64,000 nt of DNA, taken from the NCBI GenBank assembly GCA_024663395.1, contig JANFAH010000019.1, positions 1,178,001-1,242,000 on the forward strand, in the 5' to 3' direction. This document shows, in pieces, positions 11,029-21,654 of this stretch (its first letter is position 1; every line of letters starts with the position of its first letter). The stretch is from Pisolithus tinctorius. Taxonomy: Eukaryota > Basidiomycota > Agaricomycetes > Boletales > Pisolithaceae. The position numbers were made by a program, and so were the translations under genes. The notes under the pieces are model-generated. The model saw only the letters and a list, made by a program, of their open reading frames with translations. It was not told the origin of the DNA and did not search any database.

Positions 11029-13249
11029 ATGGATCTTGAAGCACAGCAGCTCCAGCACCATCATCATTGCCATCTTGCTGCACTTGTAGTAGTAGTGATG
11101 ATCCAGGTGCTATGCCTCTATGACCTCCTTTTTCATTCTGACTCAGAACCAATCCCCTACCATACCTCAATCCTGACTGGTGAGGGGTGGATGCTAGAGC
11201 TCCTGAATGGTCATCCAGAAAGGATATGGACTTGCCTTGGTGTCAGCCATGGGGTTTTTGATCACCTGATGCAGGTGCTCACCCATCATGGTTTTGTGCC
11301 TTCTCACAATGGAATTTCTGTGGAGGATCAACTTGGGATATTCCTCTACACCTGTGTTACTGGGTTGTCATCCCAGCATGTTGCTGAGAGGTTCCAACAC
11401 TCACCAGGGACCATCACTAGGTAGGGAGTTCATTGGACTGTCTGATATTTTTCTCACAATTTTTTAGATATTTCAAAGCAATGTTGGCTTTCTTTTCTGG
11501 GGGACAATTCTATGCATCCCAAGTGCAATTCCCCACCAACAACACTCCCATATCAACTATGATTACTAGTGACCCACACTTCCGATTTTTCCAGGATTGT
11601 ATTGGTGCAGTTGATGGCACTCATATTTGAGCATTCACTGCTGCTGAGGACCAGCCTTACATGAGGAACTGGAAGGGCTACCTATCCCAAAACTGTCTCT
11701 TCATCTGTGATTTTGACTTCTTCTTCACATATGCCCTCACTGTCAAGTACAGATTTACCCTCAGGGTGACCAGGCTTCAAGACTGGGAGACAGGAGCTAA
11801 GTTCAGGTGGCCAAAGTCAAGGCCAGGAGACAGGGGCCAAGTCTGGTTGGACTGGAGTTGAGGCCAGAGGACAGGGGCTAAGTCTGAAGGACCAGACTTA
11901 AGGCTGGGAGCATGGGAACAAGGCCGGTAGCATGGGAAACCAACCAGTCTTGGAGTGCACACAGGGGGAAGCCGGTCCGGGGTTGGATCTACCTCCCTTG
12001 GTCTCAGCTTATGTGCTGTACCCTTATGCAAGCCAGGGAGAGGTCCAGGACAGGGGCCAGGGATAGCTTAAGGCTCAGCCTTAGCTAAGGAGTGGACTCA
12101 GGGTGTAGTACAGAGTTGAGGGTAATACTTAGATGATATTCTGACTGGGGTGCTACAAAGTATGTACAGGGGTTAAATACATGAGGCCAGTCCGGGATAA
12201 TGAACATAGAGCCAGACTTGTTAATAAGCTATTAGCAAGAAGATTAGTAAGAGAGTGAATAGCCACAGTGGCTATGCAGAGGCTAATAGCCAAAGTCTGG
12301 GTGACCAGCATACTGGGGTCAGACACAGGATTTGTACAGTAAGCAGAGTTAGACAAAAGGACAAGAATAAGTATAGCACAAACAAAGGAAAACAGACCGG
12401 AGTTATGTCTGGGTGACCCAGACATGGACCTGGGAGGACCGGGGTGGAGCAGCACAAGGCTGGGAGGCCAGAATGGACCGGAGATAGGGGTAAAACACCG
12501 GACTTAAGTTACTTAGACCGGAGTTGGGTTTCCTAGGGCTGGAGTTGAGTTCTCTAGGCCGGACCAGGACTGGGCTTGACTGGAGACAGGGGCTAGGGGT
12601 TTGGACTGGACTGGGACTGAGTCTGAGAGTCATGGATATGACACTCACTGGCTTTGATGGGTCAACTGCAGATGCAACCATGTGGCATGATGCACACAGG
12701 AATGACTTGCACATGCCACCTGGGAAGTACCTTCTTGCAGATGCAGGGTTTGGGACCTGTGATGCACTTCGGGTTCCCTATCGAGGTGTTCATTACCATC
12801 TGAAAGAATGGCACCAGGCTGGATTAAGGTAAATTGCTATTCCATCCTGCTCAGTGTACCTGTAACTTCTATTTTATAGACCTCAAAACTGAGAGGAGTT
12901 ATTCAACCTTTGCCATGCTGGACTTAGAAATGCCATTGAACAGATATTTGGTGTTATAAAATGCAGGTGGAGGATTCTTCAAATTCCCCCTGAATATAGC
13001 ATCCACACCCAAACTCAAGTACCTGCTGCTCTCTGTGCCCTCCACAATTTCATATGGTGCTATGATCCAGAAGAGTTCTTTGACCCTGAACTTGCCATGG
13101 ACATAGGAGAGGATGATGGTATTGGAAGCCTTGGTGATGGACCAGCAGATGCTGCAGAGAGGAGAAGGGCTGATAATAGGCATGACAACATTGCAGAGGA
13201 GATGTGGATTGACTATCAGCACCAGCTTACAATTAGGGGCCTTCTCTGA
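11029..13249 (+). pseudogene. Harbinger DDE transposase
   Basis: The start is ATG 11,029 (MDLEAQQLQ). An intron lies at 11,421-11,467 and another at 12,829-12,879. The first catalytic aspartate is in CIGAVDGTHI, the second in YLLADAGFG, and the glutamate in IEQIFGVIKCRWRIL. The HTH region precedes them (ISVEDQLGIFLYTC). A TGA follows GTHI (about 11,627) where relatives have arginine, and another follows PQN (about 12,890), so the copy is dead. The solo LTR at 11,741-12,643 splits the gene between TYAL and TGFDGSTADA. Without it the frame is continuous. Confidence 0.9.
11741..12643. repeat. Solo LTR in the Harbinger transposase, TSD CTCAC
   Basis: A 903-bp insertion starts TGTCAAGTACAG and ends GGATATGACA, with CTCAC directly repeated at 11,736-11,740 and 12,644-12,648. 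TG...CA ends plus a 5-bp duplication identify a solo LTR of a Ty3-like element. No coding sequence is visible. It differs from the A and B LTRs beyond the first bases, so it marks another family. Confidence 0.9.
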
Positions 13250-13457
13250 GCCTGAACATTCAGATTTCATGGTGTACAAATATATGTTCTTACAATTGTT
13301 TCACACTCATGTAGAAAAATAACTTCCATTGTCAATAGGAAGCTAGTCATAGTCATGTACATTTGATTATGTACATATTTGTATAAGGGGGGGGGGGGGT
13401 ACATTTGTATATTGTATAAAAAAAAACAAGACAAACACCTATCTCTGCCCATCCCAG
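13250..13457. other. Harbinger interior between transposase and element C copy 3
   Basis: AT-rich 3' flank of the transposase with a 13-G run at 13,387-13,399. No gene is seen. Confidence 0.5.
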
Positions 13458-15229
13458 TGTCACACACCAAAGGTGTTTGGTGAGGTGGACATGGATGCAG
13501 CTGATGAATGGAGATGAAGACCATAGCCCTCATGTGAAGAAGGACAGCCAGAAATGTTGGCAGTCATCCCTCACACAAGAACAAGTCGTCAATGCCAAAG
13601 AAAAAGAAAGGGAGCAAGTTAAGCACCAATGAAAATTCTTAAGCGCCTGTGTATGGCATTCTGGTTTTTGACATATCTCCACCAATTCTGCAGATACTGA
13701 CACCATTCCCACACTCGCTTGTAGCATTCAGCCATGCGATCCTACCTTCCAAAATTGGAAAGGATTTGCACACTCCACACATTTCTACAGCACTCCCTCC
13801 AAAAGACACTCATTTCACTTGTCCCCTTTGCCAGGGACCATGGCTACATATATCTACCAGGAGTTCCTACCAGCTTCTGTCCTGAAGCATCCTGGTACAT
13901 CCCATCCTCATCTGCCCCCTCTCAGCCCATCCAGGTTGGACAGCATGTTCTTTTTGTCAGTATGACCTCTAGGAGGACATTCTTTGGTCACCTCAGGTCT
14001 GTCATTCACTTGGAAAGGTCTTATGTGGTTGTTTCAGTCTCTCCAGTCCAAGAAGCATATGGATCCTTCCTCCCTGCTCCCTGCAACATCTTCATACCAG
14101 TCTTGTCCATCATTCTTCCAAAATTGCAACAGCTACAGTATAATCTACTGTTCTCCACTCTCCCTGATTGCATCCATGATGAGTATGATGCACATCTTGC
14201 CTCCTTATTGCAAGATACAACAGAAGACACTCCCCCTTCATCCTCTCCTCCAACAGAGCCTCATCCATGAAGTTTTTACTTGCTTCACTGAGAGGACAGT
14301 AAGGGGGGGAAAGTTGCAATCCCCTATGCTCCTGTCACCCCACAGACCCCCAAAGCTTGACCCCTGTTGACATCTGACTCACCCTGTCCACTTTTGGATG
14401 TACTATATTGGCATCAGATCAGTGCTGCCTCTCTGTCATCCCACTTTGGCCCAGAAGCAATCTCTTTGAGATGTGACATGCACAGCCTCCCCCTAATGTG
14501 ATTCCAGTGTGCTTTCCCAGTTTCTGACATTACTTGACTCATACTTTGACATCCTGACTGTCTTTGACTCACTTATTGCCAATACTTACCAATCTTTTGA
14601 CCTTGCTTACTGATTCTTTGCTTTTTGGCTTACTTATCCTTACCAATGCTCATCAATGCTTTCTAAGATGATTACCCACTGCTTACATTCCTTACTCATC
14701 AGTTACCAATCACTTACCAAGTGTTTGCACCTTGTTTTCCATAGGCAATGCCCCTGTACTGTATATAATCACTGTACTTAGATAGCTGAAAAAAAAAAGA
14801 CATCAGAGAGCCCCCCACTTGCTCACAATTTATCATCACTCAGTAATTCATTCAGCAGCTTTGATAGTTGAGACTTTATTAAGGGCCTAACTATCATCTA
14901 CTTCACTTATCATCATCTATCTTCAATATACTTCGCTCCAAGCCCTTCCTGAGCTCAGTGCAGCCTAGGACATCAAATTAAGTGATCATCCATCCTTCTG
15001 TAGACTGACAGCAGTCTACCCTATCGCTTCCTTTCGCATTCCTGCTCCTTCTTCGTCAGGAGCACCCCCAACCCTCAGCGCTCATTTTTGAGTGTTGTAG
15101 CTTGCAAAAACCCTTCCCAATCAAAGGTTCCACCATCTGGGTACTGCATAGGCACACCACCACTCACTCTTTTTGTCTTTTGTGTTGGTTTTGGTTGGTT
15201 TCCACCACTGAACCTCACTTTGACTCACA
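13458..15229 (+). mobile_element. Element C copy 3 inside Harbinger
   Basis: The cleanest copy: 1,772 bp from TGTCACACACCAAAGG to CACTTTGACTCACA. Its insertion splits the end of the SANT gene at the codons for KYQ. The flanks read CCCAG on the left and CTGGT on the right, so there is no obvious direct repeat; the three flanking bases are CAG and CTG, which are inverted. Inside are a conserved ORF and, toward the right, about 730 bp with a TATA-like CTGTATATAATC near 14,760. Confidence 0.75.
13734..14270 (+). CDS. Conserved ORF of element C, copy 3 (unknown protein)
   Basis: This open frame of about 178 codons is the best preserved version of the element C protein. Blocks shared by all copies are FARDHGYIYLPG, HVLFVSMTSRRTFFGHLRSV, LERSYVVVSVSPV, FLPAPCNIFIPVLSI, and a proline/serine tail after HLASLLQD. 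The first codon of the open frame is ATG, but copies 1 and 2 show similarity upstream (FWFLTY, PPILQI), so an upstream exon is likely. I cannot assign a function. It might be a small gag-like or capsid-like protein or a remnant of a larger transposase. Confidence 0.6.
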   Translation: MRSYLPKLERICTLHTFLQHSLQKTLISLVPFARDHGYIYLPGVPTSFCPEASWYIPSSSAPSQPIQVGQHVLFVSMTSRRTFFGHLRSVIHLERSYVVVSVSPVQEAYGSFLPAPCNIFIPVLSIILPKLQQLQYNLLFSTLPDCIHDEYDAHLASLLQDTTEDTPPSSSPPTEPHP

Positions 15230-16469
15230 CTGGTACTTCATCAGCCGACGCTGCACCCAAATCTGCTTTGCCAGCTCCTGATGCTTGAGGAAAATATTCA
15301 CTTCATCTGGGGTCACACTGAGGAAGTAGTCGCCAATGTTGATCCAATTGTCTGTTGAGAGCTGTGGCATGCTTGATGTAGTCCATGGCAGTGTTGACAA
15401 GGGGATTGGTAGTGGGTGGCAGGGGCAATGTGGCAGCGATCATGTGCGTGAAATTATTGAGCCTGGAGGTGATGGCGGCAATGAATGAACTGCGATCTTC
15501 TTCAGCACATGCTTTGGCTGATGGGGGCTGAGAGTGCTTCGATCCACCTTCGGACATCACAATGGACTTGGCTTTCCTTTTTCTGTGACTGATGCTGGTG
15601 ATGGCTGATGACGATGACGACCCAGCTGATGCATGTGACAAAAAACTTGATGGTGTGGAAGGGGGGATGAAGTTTGGATCCATGGACTGCATGTCCTTGC
15701 GATGGTGAGCATTGAGAGCATGCGTCATGTCGAGGAGGGAGAGGGAGGGAGGGGGGGTAGGAATGGTCGAAGCAGTGGGGGGTGTGGTAGAGGCAGGAGT
15801 ATCAAAGGCAGAGGTCATGCTTGTACAAGGCGTGGTAGTGATGTGTGGCTGGTAGATAAACTGACCTTGGCCATGCGAGGGGAGAAGAAGCTCTATGCTG
15901 ATGAAGTGGGGGAACCCGGAATTGCGAAACGGCTTCGCATCTTTGTGCGCCTGACTAGATGTTAGTGGATGATCTGACAAGAAAAAAACTACATTACCTT
16001 TACATACTGATCCCAAAGATTGGCATTGTCCAGCAAGATCATCGCACCATGCTTGTCGTCGTAAGCAAAGCCAGAGGCCACCGATTTAAGATTGGCAATG
16101 GTGTAGTAGGATTTTTTAAGCTGGATAATTGTTAGCAAGGCAAAAAAAAAGAATGATACAACAACTTACTGCCTTGAACTTCTGCTCACACAATTCAGCT
16201 GTCTTATTGCCATTATCTGGACCCGGTGGATAATTATGAGCCATGTGGGCTGCTGTGGCATTCCACGTCACCTTCTTAAAGTTCCCATTGCTGGCCTGTG
16301 AAAGATGAGAGGCCAAGAAATCCAATAATGTGCCTTCCTCCTCTGTTGTCCATACTGCAGCTTTCTTGCAAGTCCTGGGGGGAGGCAGGGGGTTCCACAG
16401 GTCTAGAGGATTGATTGTAAGACCATGCGAGTGCAATGAGCAGGTTGATCCTGCAGATGAGCCAGACAT
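15230..16469 (-). CDS. Harbinger Myb/SANT-like DNA-binding protein
   Basis: The start is ATG 16,469. The SANT/Myb-like domain spans residues about 38-100 (AAVWTTEEEGTLLDFL, NFKKVTWNATAAHM, KTAELCEQKFKAV). The next exon reads LKKSYYTIANLKSVASGFAYD and NLWDQYVK. Another intron leads to AHKDAKPFRNSGFPHF, a motif typical of the accessory protein of fungal Harbinger elements. A Ser/Pro-rich region and a C-terminal helical part follow. In this superfamily the protein helps the transposase bind the element ends. The gene is cut at its 3' end by element C copy 3 (15,229), and a frame change near 15,380 is likely. It keeps many CpG, unlike the transposase half. Confidence 0.75.
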
Positions 16470-16702
16470 TTGATGATCATAGTAATGGGTGACAATGGTT
16501 CATACCTCATGTGGATGCACATGACAATTCACATCACATGAACCTCTTAACCGAAGCTGAAGTCGAAAACTTGGACTTTGCATTCACAGGGTGAATGGTG
16601 CCTTAGTCTTCATCTGCATGCATGGGCATTGTGCACAACTCGTTGGCAAGTTAGGCAGAGTCAGCTGTAACCATGTCCACAACACCTTTGGTGTGTGTGA
16701 CA

Positions 16703-18419
16703 CCAGCACATAGATCCTTCCATTAAGCTGAAGGAAACTGGTGTCATCTACTGACCATCAGGGATCAGACATGTCAGACAGGCAGATTTGTGAGACTGGG
16801 TCATCCAGCAGTGCAGTCAGGATATCATTATGAAGTTTCTCTATATCCATTAGCACAACTGCCCATAAGACCAGGTACTCAAGGTAAGTGGTGCAGAGGG
16901 AGACCACTAGTTGCTCCTGGGTGAAGACCAGTCTCAGGTTTTGTGGGTTCACTCAGGCATAGCCACTATCCCCCTCTTTGGGGTAGATATCCCATCATCT
17001 AGTGAGGGCATCGGGCTTAGCCCCAAGCTTACCAGGTCTGAATCTGATGACCATATTGAACTGAGACAGGGATTCTGACCAGTGAGCTTGGTGGTGGGTG
17101 AGTACTTTAGAGGTAGAGAAGTACTCAAGATTCTTGTGGTCAGTAACAACATTGACCAGTGAGGCCAAGCCCTCAAGGTAGTGGTGCCAGGTCCAGAATG
17201 CTTCAAAGATTGCAAGCAATTCCTTATCATGGGTATCATAATTCAACTCCAGGGAGGTCAGAGTCCAGGAGTAGAAAGCAACTGGATGAATCTGGTCATT
17301 GCTGCAAGTAATAGAGAGAATGTCAGTGATGGCGTAGTCCGATGCATCAGTCTCAACAGTGATGGGGACCCTGGGGATGAAGTGGGTTAAGACTGGCACA
17401 GTTGTGAAAGTGGCCTTGAGGTTGTTGAATGACTGGCAGCATTCCTCAGAGAAGTTCCAAGGAGCCCCCTTGCGGGTAAGCTGAGTCAGCAGTATGACAA
17501 TGTCCAAATAGTTAAAGATAAAATGGCAGTAAAAATTAGCGAAGCCAAGGAAAGATTGAATGTCTTTGACCTTGTGAGGCTCAGGCCAATTGCAGATGGT
17601 CTGGACCTTTTCCTTGGACATCGTGAGGCTGGCAGGGGAAAGGTGGAAGCTGAGGTATTTGACCAAGTCCGAGTGGAACTCACATTTCTCTGGCTTTGTG
17701 TAAAGGCCATGAAGCCAAAGCTGGCAGAGCACATTTCAGACGTGCTACTTATGGGACTCCTTATCTCTGGAGTAGATTAGGATGTCATCTAAGTAGACAA
17801 CTATGCATACATCCAACATATCCACAAAGATGGTGTTCATGAAGTGTTGGAAGGCAGCCAGGGCATTGGTGAGACCAAAGGGCATCACTAACCACTCATA
17901 AGAACTGTACCAAGTCTGGAATGTGGTCTTCCATTCATCACTGAGGGCAATCCAAACAAGATGGTAGGCATGCCATAGATCAATCTTGGTATAGATCTTG
18001 GCTCAGCTTGGTGAGTCCAAGAGGTTGGAGATGAGCGGTAGCAGGTATTGGTCCTTCTTAGTGATTTTGTTGCAGCCACAGAAGTCTACACAGAGCCAGA
18101 GGGAGCCATCCTTCTTTTTAACAAAGAGGACTGGTGCAGCATAGGGGGAAGATGTTGGCCAAATGAAACTGGTAGTGAGGTTTTCATCAATGAAAGTCTG
18201 GAGAGCTTGGAGCTCAACTGGGGACAGCAAGTAGATGGTGCCTAATGGTGGAGTTGTTCCTTCTTCAAGCTCTATCTTCAGGTCATACTCCTGGTGAGGC
18301 AGGAGTGCTGAGGCCTTGGCTTTACTGAAGACATCAGCAAAATCGTGGTACTCTTCCAGTACATTGGGTAAGGCCAGAGGAGGTGAAGCCAAGGCTGACC
18401 AGGCTTGAGCTGAGTCCAA
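16703..18419 (-). pseudogene. Element A pol: reverse transcriptase and RNase H
   Basis: Minus strand. RT fingers are at 18,003-18,419 (FADVFSKAKASALLPH, VLFVKKKDGSLWLCVDF). The palm holds [13 protein letters not shown] at about 17,790, an intact YxDD core, followed by a TAG at SHK. The connection and RNase H run at 16,995-17,732 (ETDASDYAITDILS, DKELLAIFEAFW, VTDHKNLEYF, GKLGAKPDALTR). The linker toward integrase continues to GRIYV at 16,703, where element C copy 1 begins. Several stops make it non-functional. Confidence 0.88.
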
Positions 18420-18471
18420 GGGGCAGAGCTGAAGTTGGAACTGGACAGACCCTTCTAGTTTGCAGGTGTGC

Positions 18472-19345
18472 TGTGGGGAGCAGGTATCTGCTACCTAGTA
18501 CAGGGATGTGGGCTCCAGCCTAGGGATAGGCAATCTGAAGGGGTGAGTTTGACCCAAGAGGAGTCACTCTAGCAGTAGGAGGGTGGAGGGAATGAATGCA
18601 ACTGAATTGCACAAGTTGCTCGACTTGTAAATGAAAAGTGCGATGGATTAGGGAGTGTACAGGCCTTGAGCTAGCCTGGAAAGCTATCGCAACTATGCCT
18701 GCAGCACAGCACTAGGCAAGGGAAATGGTAGGGGTCATGTTGATGTCGTTACTCTGCTCACTCTCTCTGTCTCTAACTTGGGGGCTTCAAAAGTTGTTAT
18801 TTTCCCTGTCAATGAGGACAGGTATATGTGTAGCTACATGGGGAGTATGTAACTATGAACTAAGCGATGTCAAAAGTCAAAAGAGCGACAGGAAAGAATG
18901 GAAATTAATGGAGATCGATGTAATGATGGCCATGAGGCCAGTATAGTATCAGCAATCAAAAGAGCGACTAAAATAAAGAAAGCACAAGGAAGCACAAGTG
19001 TCCCAAAGGGAAGCAAACAATAGTACAGTGAGAGTGACAGAAACACACTTACATAACCCATAGTGTGGACCTGAAGAGCACAAGTGAGTGAGTGCAGGCA
19101 ACCAGAAACCTGTCACAAGTGTCAGAACTTCATCACAATGGCCAAGGGGAGTGTCTAGTGGTCGCACAATGACAGGGGAAGTGATCTGACTGAAGAGGAT
19201 GGAGTATTGGGTGAGCTAGAGCATGGATGATGCTCAAGAAGGGTCACATTTGCATCACTTCTGTCAGAATGCCTGTAGAAGCTTAGTAGACCTCCTATTG
19301 ATGTGATACCAACATTCCTAGTGTAGGGAGATCCCTCTCCCCACA
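18472..19345. mobile_element. 874-bp insertion with inverted ends and GTGC duplication
   Basis: It interrupts the protease-RT linker of element A. The ends are TGTGGGGAG and CTCCCCACA, a perfect 9-bp inverted repeat that stays similar for about 17 bp. GTGC is repeated at 18,468-18,471 and 19,346-19,349. Removing it restores the linker frame seen in the related copy at 25,245. It is either a solo LTR (TG...CA ends, but 4-bp duplication) or a short non-autonomous DNA element. No ORF of note. Confidence 0.75.
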
Positions 19346-19519
19346 GTGCACAAAGGTGGATGCATTGATTAGGGAAACAAGAGGGGCCTTCAGGGGGGTG
19401 CAAGCTGGGGAGTTGGAGACCGGTACAGATGGCACAAGGCTGGGTTGGTCACTAGAACCGGAGTCAGGAAGGCTGGTGGAAACTGGGCTTACAGGGGGTG
19501 TTGACAGGGTTGGCATTCC

Positions 19520-19918
19520 TCATGCAGGAGTCTGGAATGTTAGACTGCTCAGTACCCAATCAATCAACAGATTGTAGCAGGTGAGCCAGTCATGTCCAAG
19601 GACTATCTTACACTCAGAATCCAATGGGGCTAGATACAGGGTTACTGGGGTGACATCACTGGATGCGAAGTGGATATTGACATCTACTGCTTGGGTTATG
19701 GTAAAGGTGGACATTCCATTGAAGAGCCAGAGCTGGATTGGGGAGACCAAGTATGGGGTAAAAGATTGTTGATTAGCAAATTGGTTATCTATAAAACAAT
19801 GAGTGGAACCAGAGTCCACTAAAGTATGAAGCTGAGGTAATTCTGGGTTTTCTATAGTGATATACAGGGTTAAAGAGTTTGGACTGGAAAGAGTGGACAC
19901 ATTGAGATAAGCCTCCAA
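19520..19918 (-). pseudogene. Element A pol: retropepsin
   Basis: [15 protein letters not shown] holds the intact D-S-G catalytic triad, and [17 protein letters not shown] is the C-terminal retropepsin motif. The domain is closely similar to the plus-strand copy at 25,245, where the triad reads D-S-S. The open frame starts with a recognisable MEAYLNVS just after the gag stop region. The surrounding pol is broken, so the copy is inactive as a whole. Confidence 0.85.
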
Positions 19919-19973
19919 GTTTGCACAACCAGAGTCAATGCAGCTCCCAGATTGTGCAGAGTCCTGGGAGCTG

Positions 19974-21341
19974 CTACCTATTTTTTTGTCTTGGGAGTAG
20001 AACCCAAGCCTGAGGCCAGTGCAGCCTTGGTGGTAGCCTCGGCCTTACTGGCCTTCTTGGGGCATTTATCAGCAAAGTGACTGGACCTCCACAGAACATG
20101 CAGAGGTTTCCATCTATGCAATGCTTGCATTCTTCTGTGGTGAGCTTCCCATCCTTCCCAAGTTTGCTAGGCTTGGGCTTGGAGGAGTTGCTGTTATTAT
20201 TGTTGCCTGGCTTGGGGGAAGATGTGGAGTTGTTATTGTTGCCAGTCTTGGCTTTCTCTTGACTGGTCTTGGCTTGATTGTTGTTGCCAGAACCACTGGA
20301 CTTGCTGTTGTTACTGTTGGAGGAGCTCTGGTGCCTACTTGCCCATTGGATTTCTTCTTTGCACTCCCAATTCTGTGCATCTATTTCCTGGGCAAGGTGG
20401 CAGAGCTTGTGTAGAGTCCGGGGCTTTCCAACCCAATAGACTTTGTCCTTGATCTGGTCTGGGAGTCCAGAGTAGAAGTGGTGGCACAGCACACCATCTC
20501 CATAGCCTTGGACTTGTGAAGCAAGCTGACTAAAATCAACTATGTATTTGTTGATGTGCTGGTTATCTTTCATATGTAAGTGGTCAAGCTGACTCTCGGT
20601 GTCAGCAACCAGATTGTGGGGGCCAAAGGTGGTTTGTAACTCTAAGACAAACTCCTTCCAGGAGTCCATCCAGAGAGGCTGGTCATTGGGGTTGTCAAGT
20701 CTGAGCAAGTCCAGCTTGAACCACTCAAGGGCCATGCCTTTGAGGTAAGACTGCAGGAAGATGACTTTGGTGTGGTCAGTCCTGAAAGCCCAGGGACAGT
20801 CTTGGAAATTAAGTTCACACTGGATGAAGAAAGTGCGAAGCTTCTTGGGGTCAGTACCATCAAAGGCATCAGGCTCATGCAACTTGGTCCTGCTTGAGGA
20901 CTCAGGACTAGTGCAGGCATTGCGAGCCAACAGTTTGATGGCTTCTGTGAGGTTGTCCAGGACTGTAATGGTGGGCTCAGTGTCTGGATCTGGGAAGTGT
21001 GGTTCATCCTCCAGATCATTCTCATCTGGATTATCATCACCAGGACCATTATCACTGGGATCATTGCCAGGGTCATCATCATCAGGGTTATTATCATTAT
21101 CGTCACCCAGCCCATCATTGCCAGGGTCACCCTTGGGGATGGGAGCAGTGGGATGATGTGGTGTGGGGGTATTGGATGTGCAGGCTGAAAAGCCCCTGAA
21201 AGGACTGACAGGATCTGGAGAGCACCTAGTGGTGCCCAAGGCAGCTAGTGCTGTCTCATGGTGAGTCCCACTGGCTGAGGCAGAGTCAGGGTTGGTGGCA
21301 GAGCAGCCATGGGGAGGTTGGAAATGAGTCTTGGTTGCCAT
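19974..21341 (-). pseudogene. Element A gag
   Basis: An open frame of 455 codons from ATG 21,341 (MATKTHFQPPHG). An acidic Asp/Asn/Pro-rich stretch comes first, then the capsid-like retrotransposon gag domain (LRTFFIQCELNFQDCP, YLKGMALEWFKLDL, INKYIVDFSQLASQV). A Ser/Asn-rich linker and a zinc knuckle follow. The knuckle starts CMFCGG, then a missing base near 20,085 shifts frame. The other frame carries on with HFADKCPKK, so the knuckle is broken by one nucleotide and the true C-terminus would end near 19,978. Confidence 0.85.
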
Positions 21342-21379
21342 GGTATGCTAGACCCACACAAGTGGCAAGTCTGAAATAC

Positions 21380-21654
21380 TGTCAAGTTCAGGTTGTCTGG
21401 GTTGAGGCCGGACCAGAGACCAAAGTGGGCACAAGGTCAAGGAGTCAGGATCAAGAGGAGAGATGAAGGTACAGATGGGTGGACTGATTGGACTTAGCGA
21501 CTGAGTTTACAGCACTATTCCCTTGCATGGGTCCCAGTCTGAGTCCAAGGCCAAGGCAGGGTTATTGGGGTAACTTAGTTGATTTCAGACTGAGGGGTAC
21601 AGGCTGAGTTTCTATGAGTTTATATACTAGAGACAACTATAGTACAGAGACTAG
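21380..21654 (-). repeat. Partial 5' LTR of element A
   Basis: Starts TGTCAAGTTCAGGTTGTCTGG and follows the LTR at 5,143 for about 275 bp up to GAGACTAG. Element C copy 2 begins at 21,655. The rest of the LTR is not found on the far side of copy 2, so material was lost there. Confidence 0.85.

Larger units (their letters stand above)
10809..16602 (+). mobile_element. PIF/Harbinger transposon with TTA target-site duplication
   Basis: The element is flanked by TTA at 10,806-10,808 and 16,603-16,605. Its ends are inverted repeats: GGTGCTGTTCACCCTCTGAA on the left and GGCACCATTCACCCTGTGAA read inward on the right (15 of 20 match). It carries the two genes typical of the superfamily, a DDE transposase (plus strand, 11,029-13,249) and a Myb/SANT-like protein (minus strand, about 15,230-16,469). 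A solo LTR (11,741-12,643) and element C copy 3 (13,458-15,229) are inserted inside. Confidence 0.88.
9071..16702 (-). mobile_element. Element C copy 1 (interrupted by Harbinger at 10,809-16,602)
   Basis: An unclassified element with three copies here. Plus-strand ends are TGTGAGTCAAAG (9,071) and GTGTGTGACA (16,702). Removing the Harbinger insertion and one TTA leaves about 1,835 bp, close to the other copies (1,772 and 1,819). The joined sequence around the excision matches copy 2 (GGATGACTGC ... CACATGAGG ... TAGTCTTCATCT), confirming that the Harbinger sits inside it. The left flank is the antisense gene of element B and the right flank is pol of element A, so the junction also marks a deletion. 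Confidence 0.7.
5143..21654 (-). mobile_element. Minus-strand Ty3/gypsy chromovirus A, heavily nested
   Basis: The 3' LTR is at 5,143-5,665 and the start of the 5' LTR copy at 21,380-21,654, both beginning TGTCAAGTTCAGGTTGTC on the plus strand. Internal order on the minus strand is gag, protease, RT-RNase H, then a gap filled by later insertions, then integrase and chromodomain. The N-terminal part of integrase is missing: pol stops at 16,703 and resumes inside the catalytic core at 7,203. Inserted inside are LTR element B, element C copy 1 with the Harbinger transposon, and an 874-bp element at 18,472. Confidence 0.8.

Noticed and set aside
14497..15229. The 733-bp TGTGA...TCACA segment of element C as an LTR
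   Set aside because: It occurs only once per element copy, and the base tract beside it has the wrong orientation for a polypurine tract.
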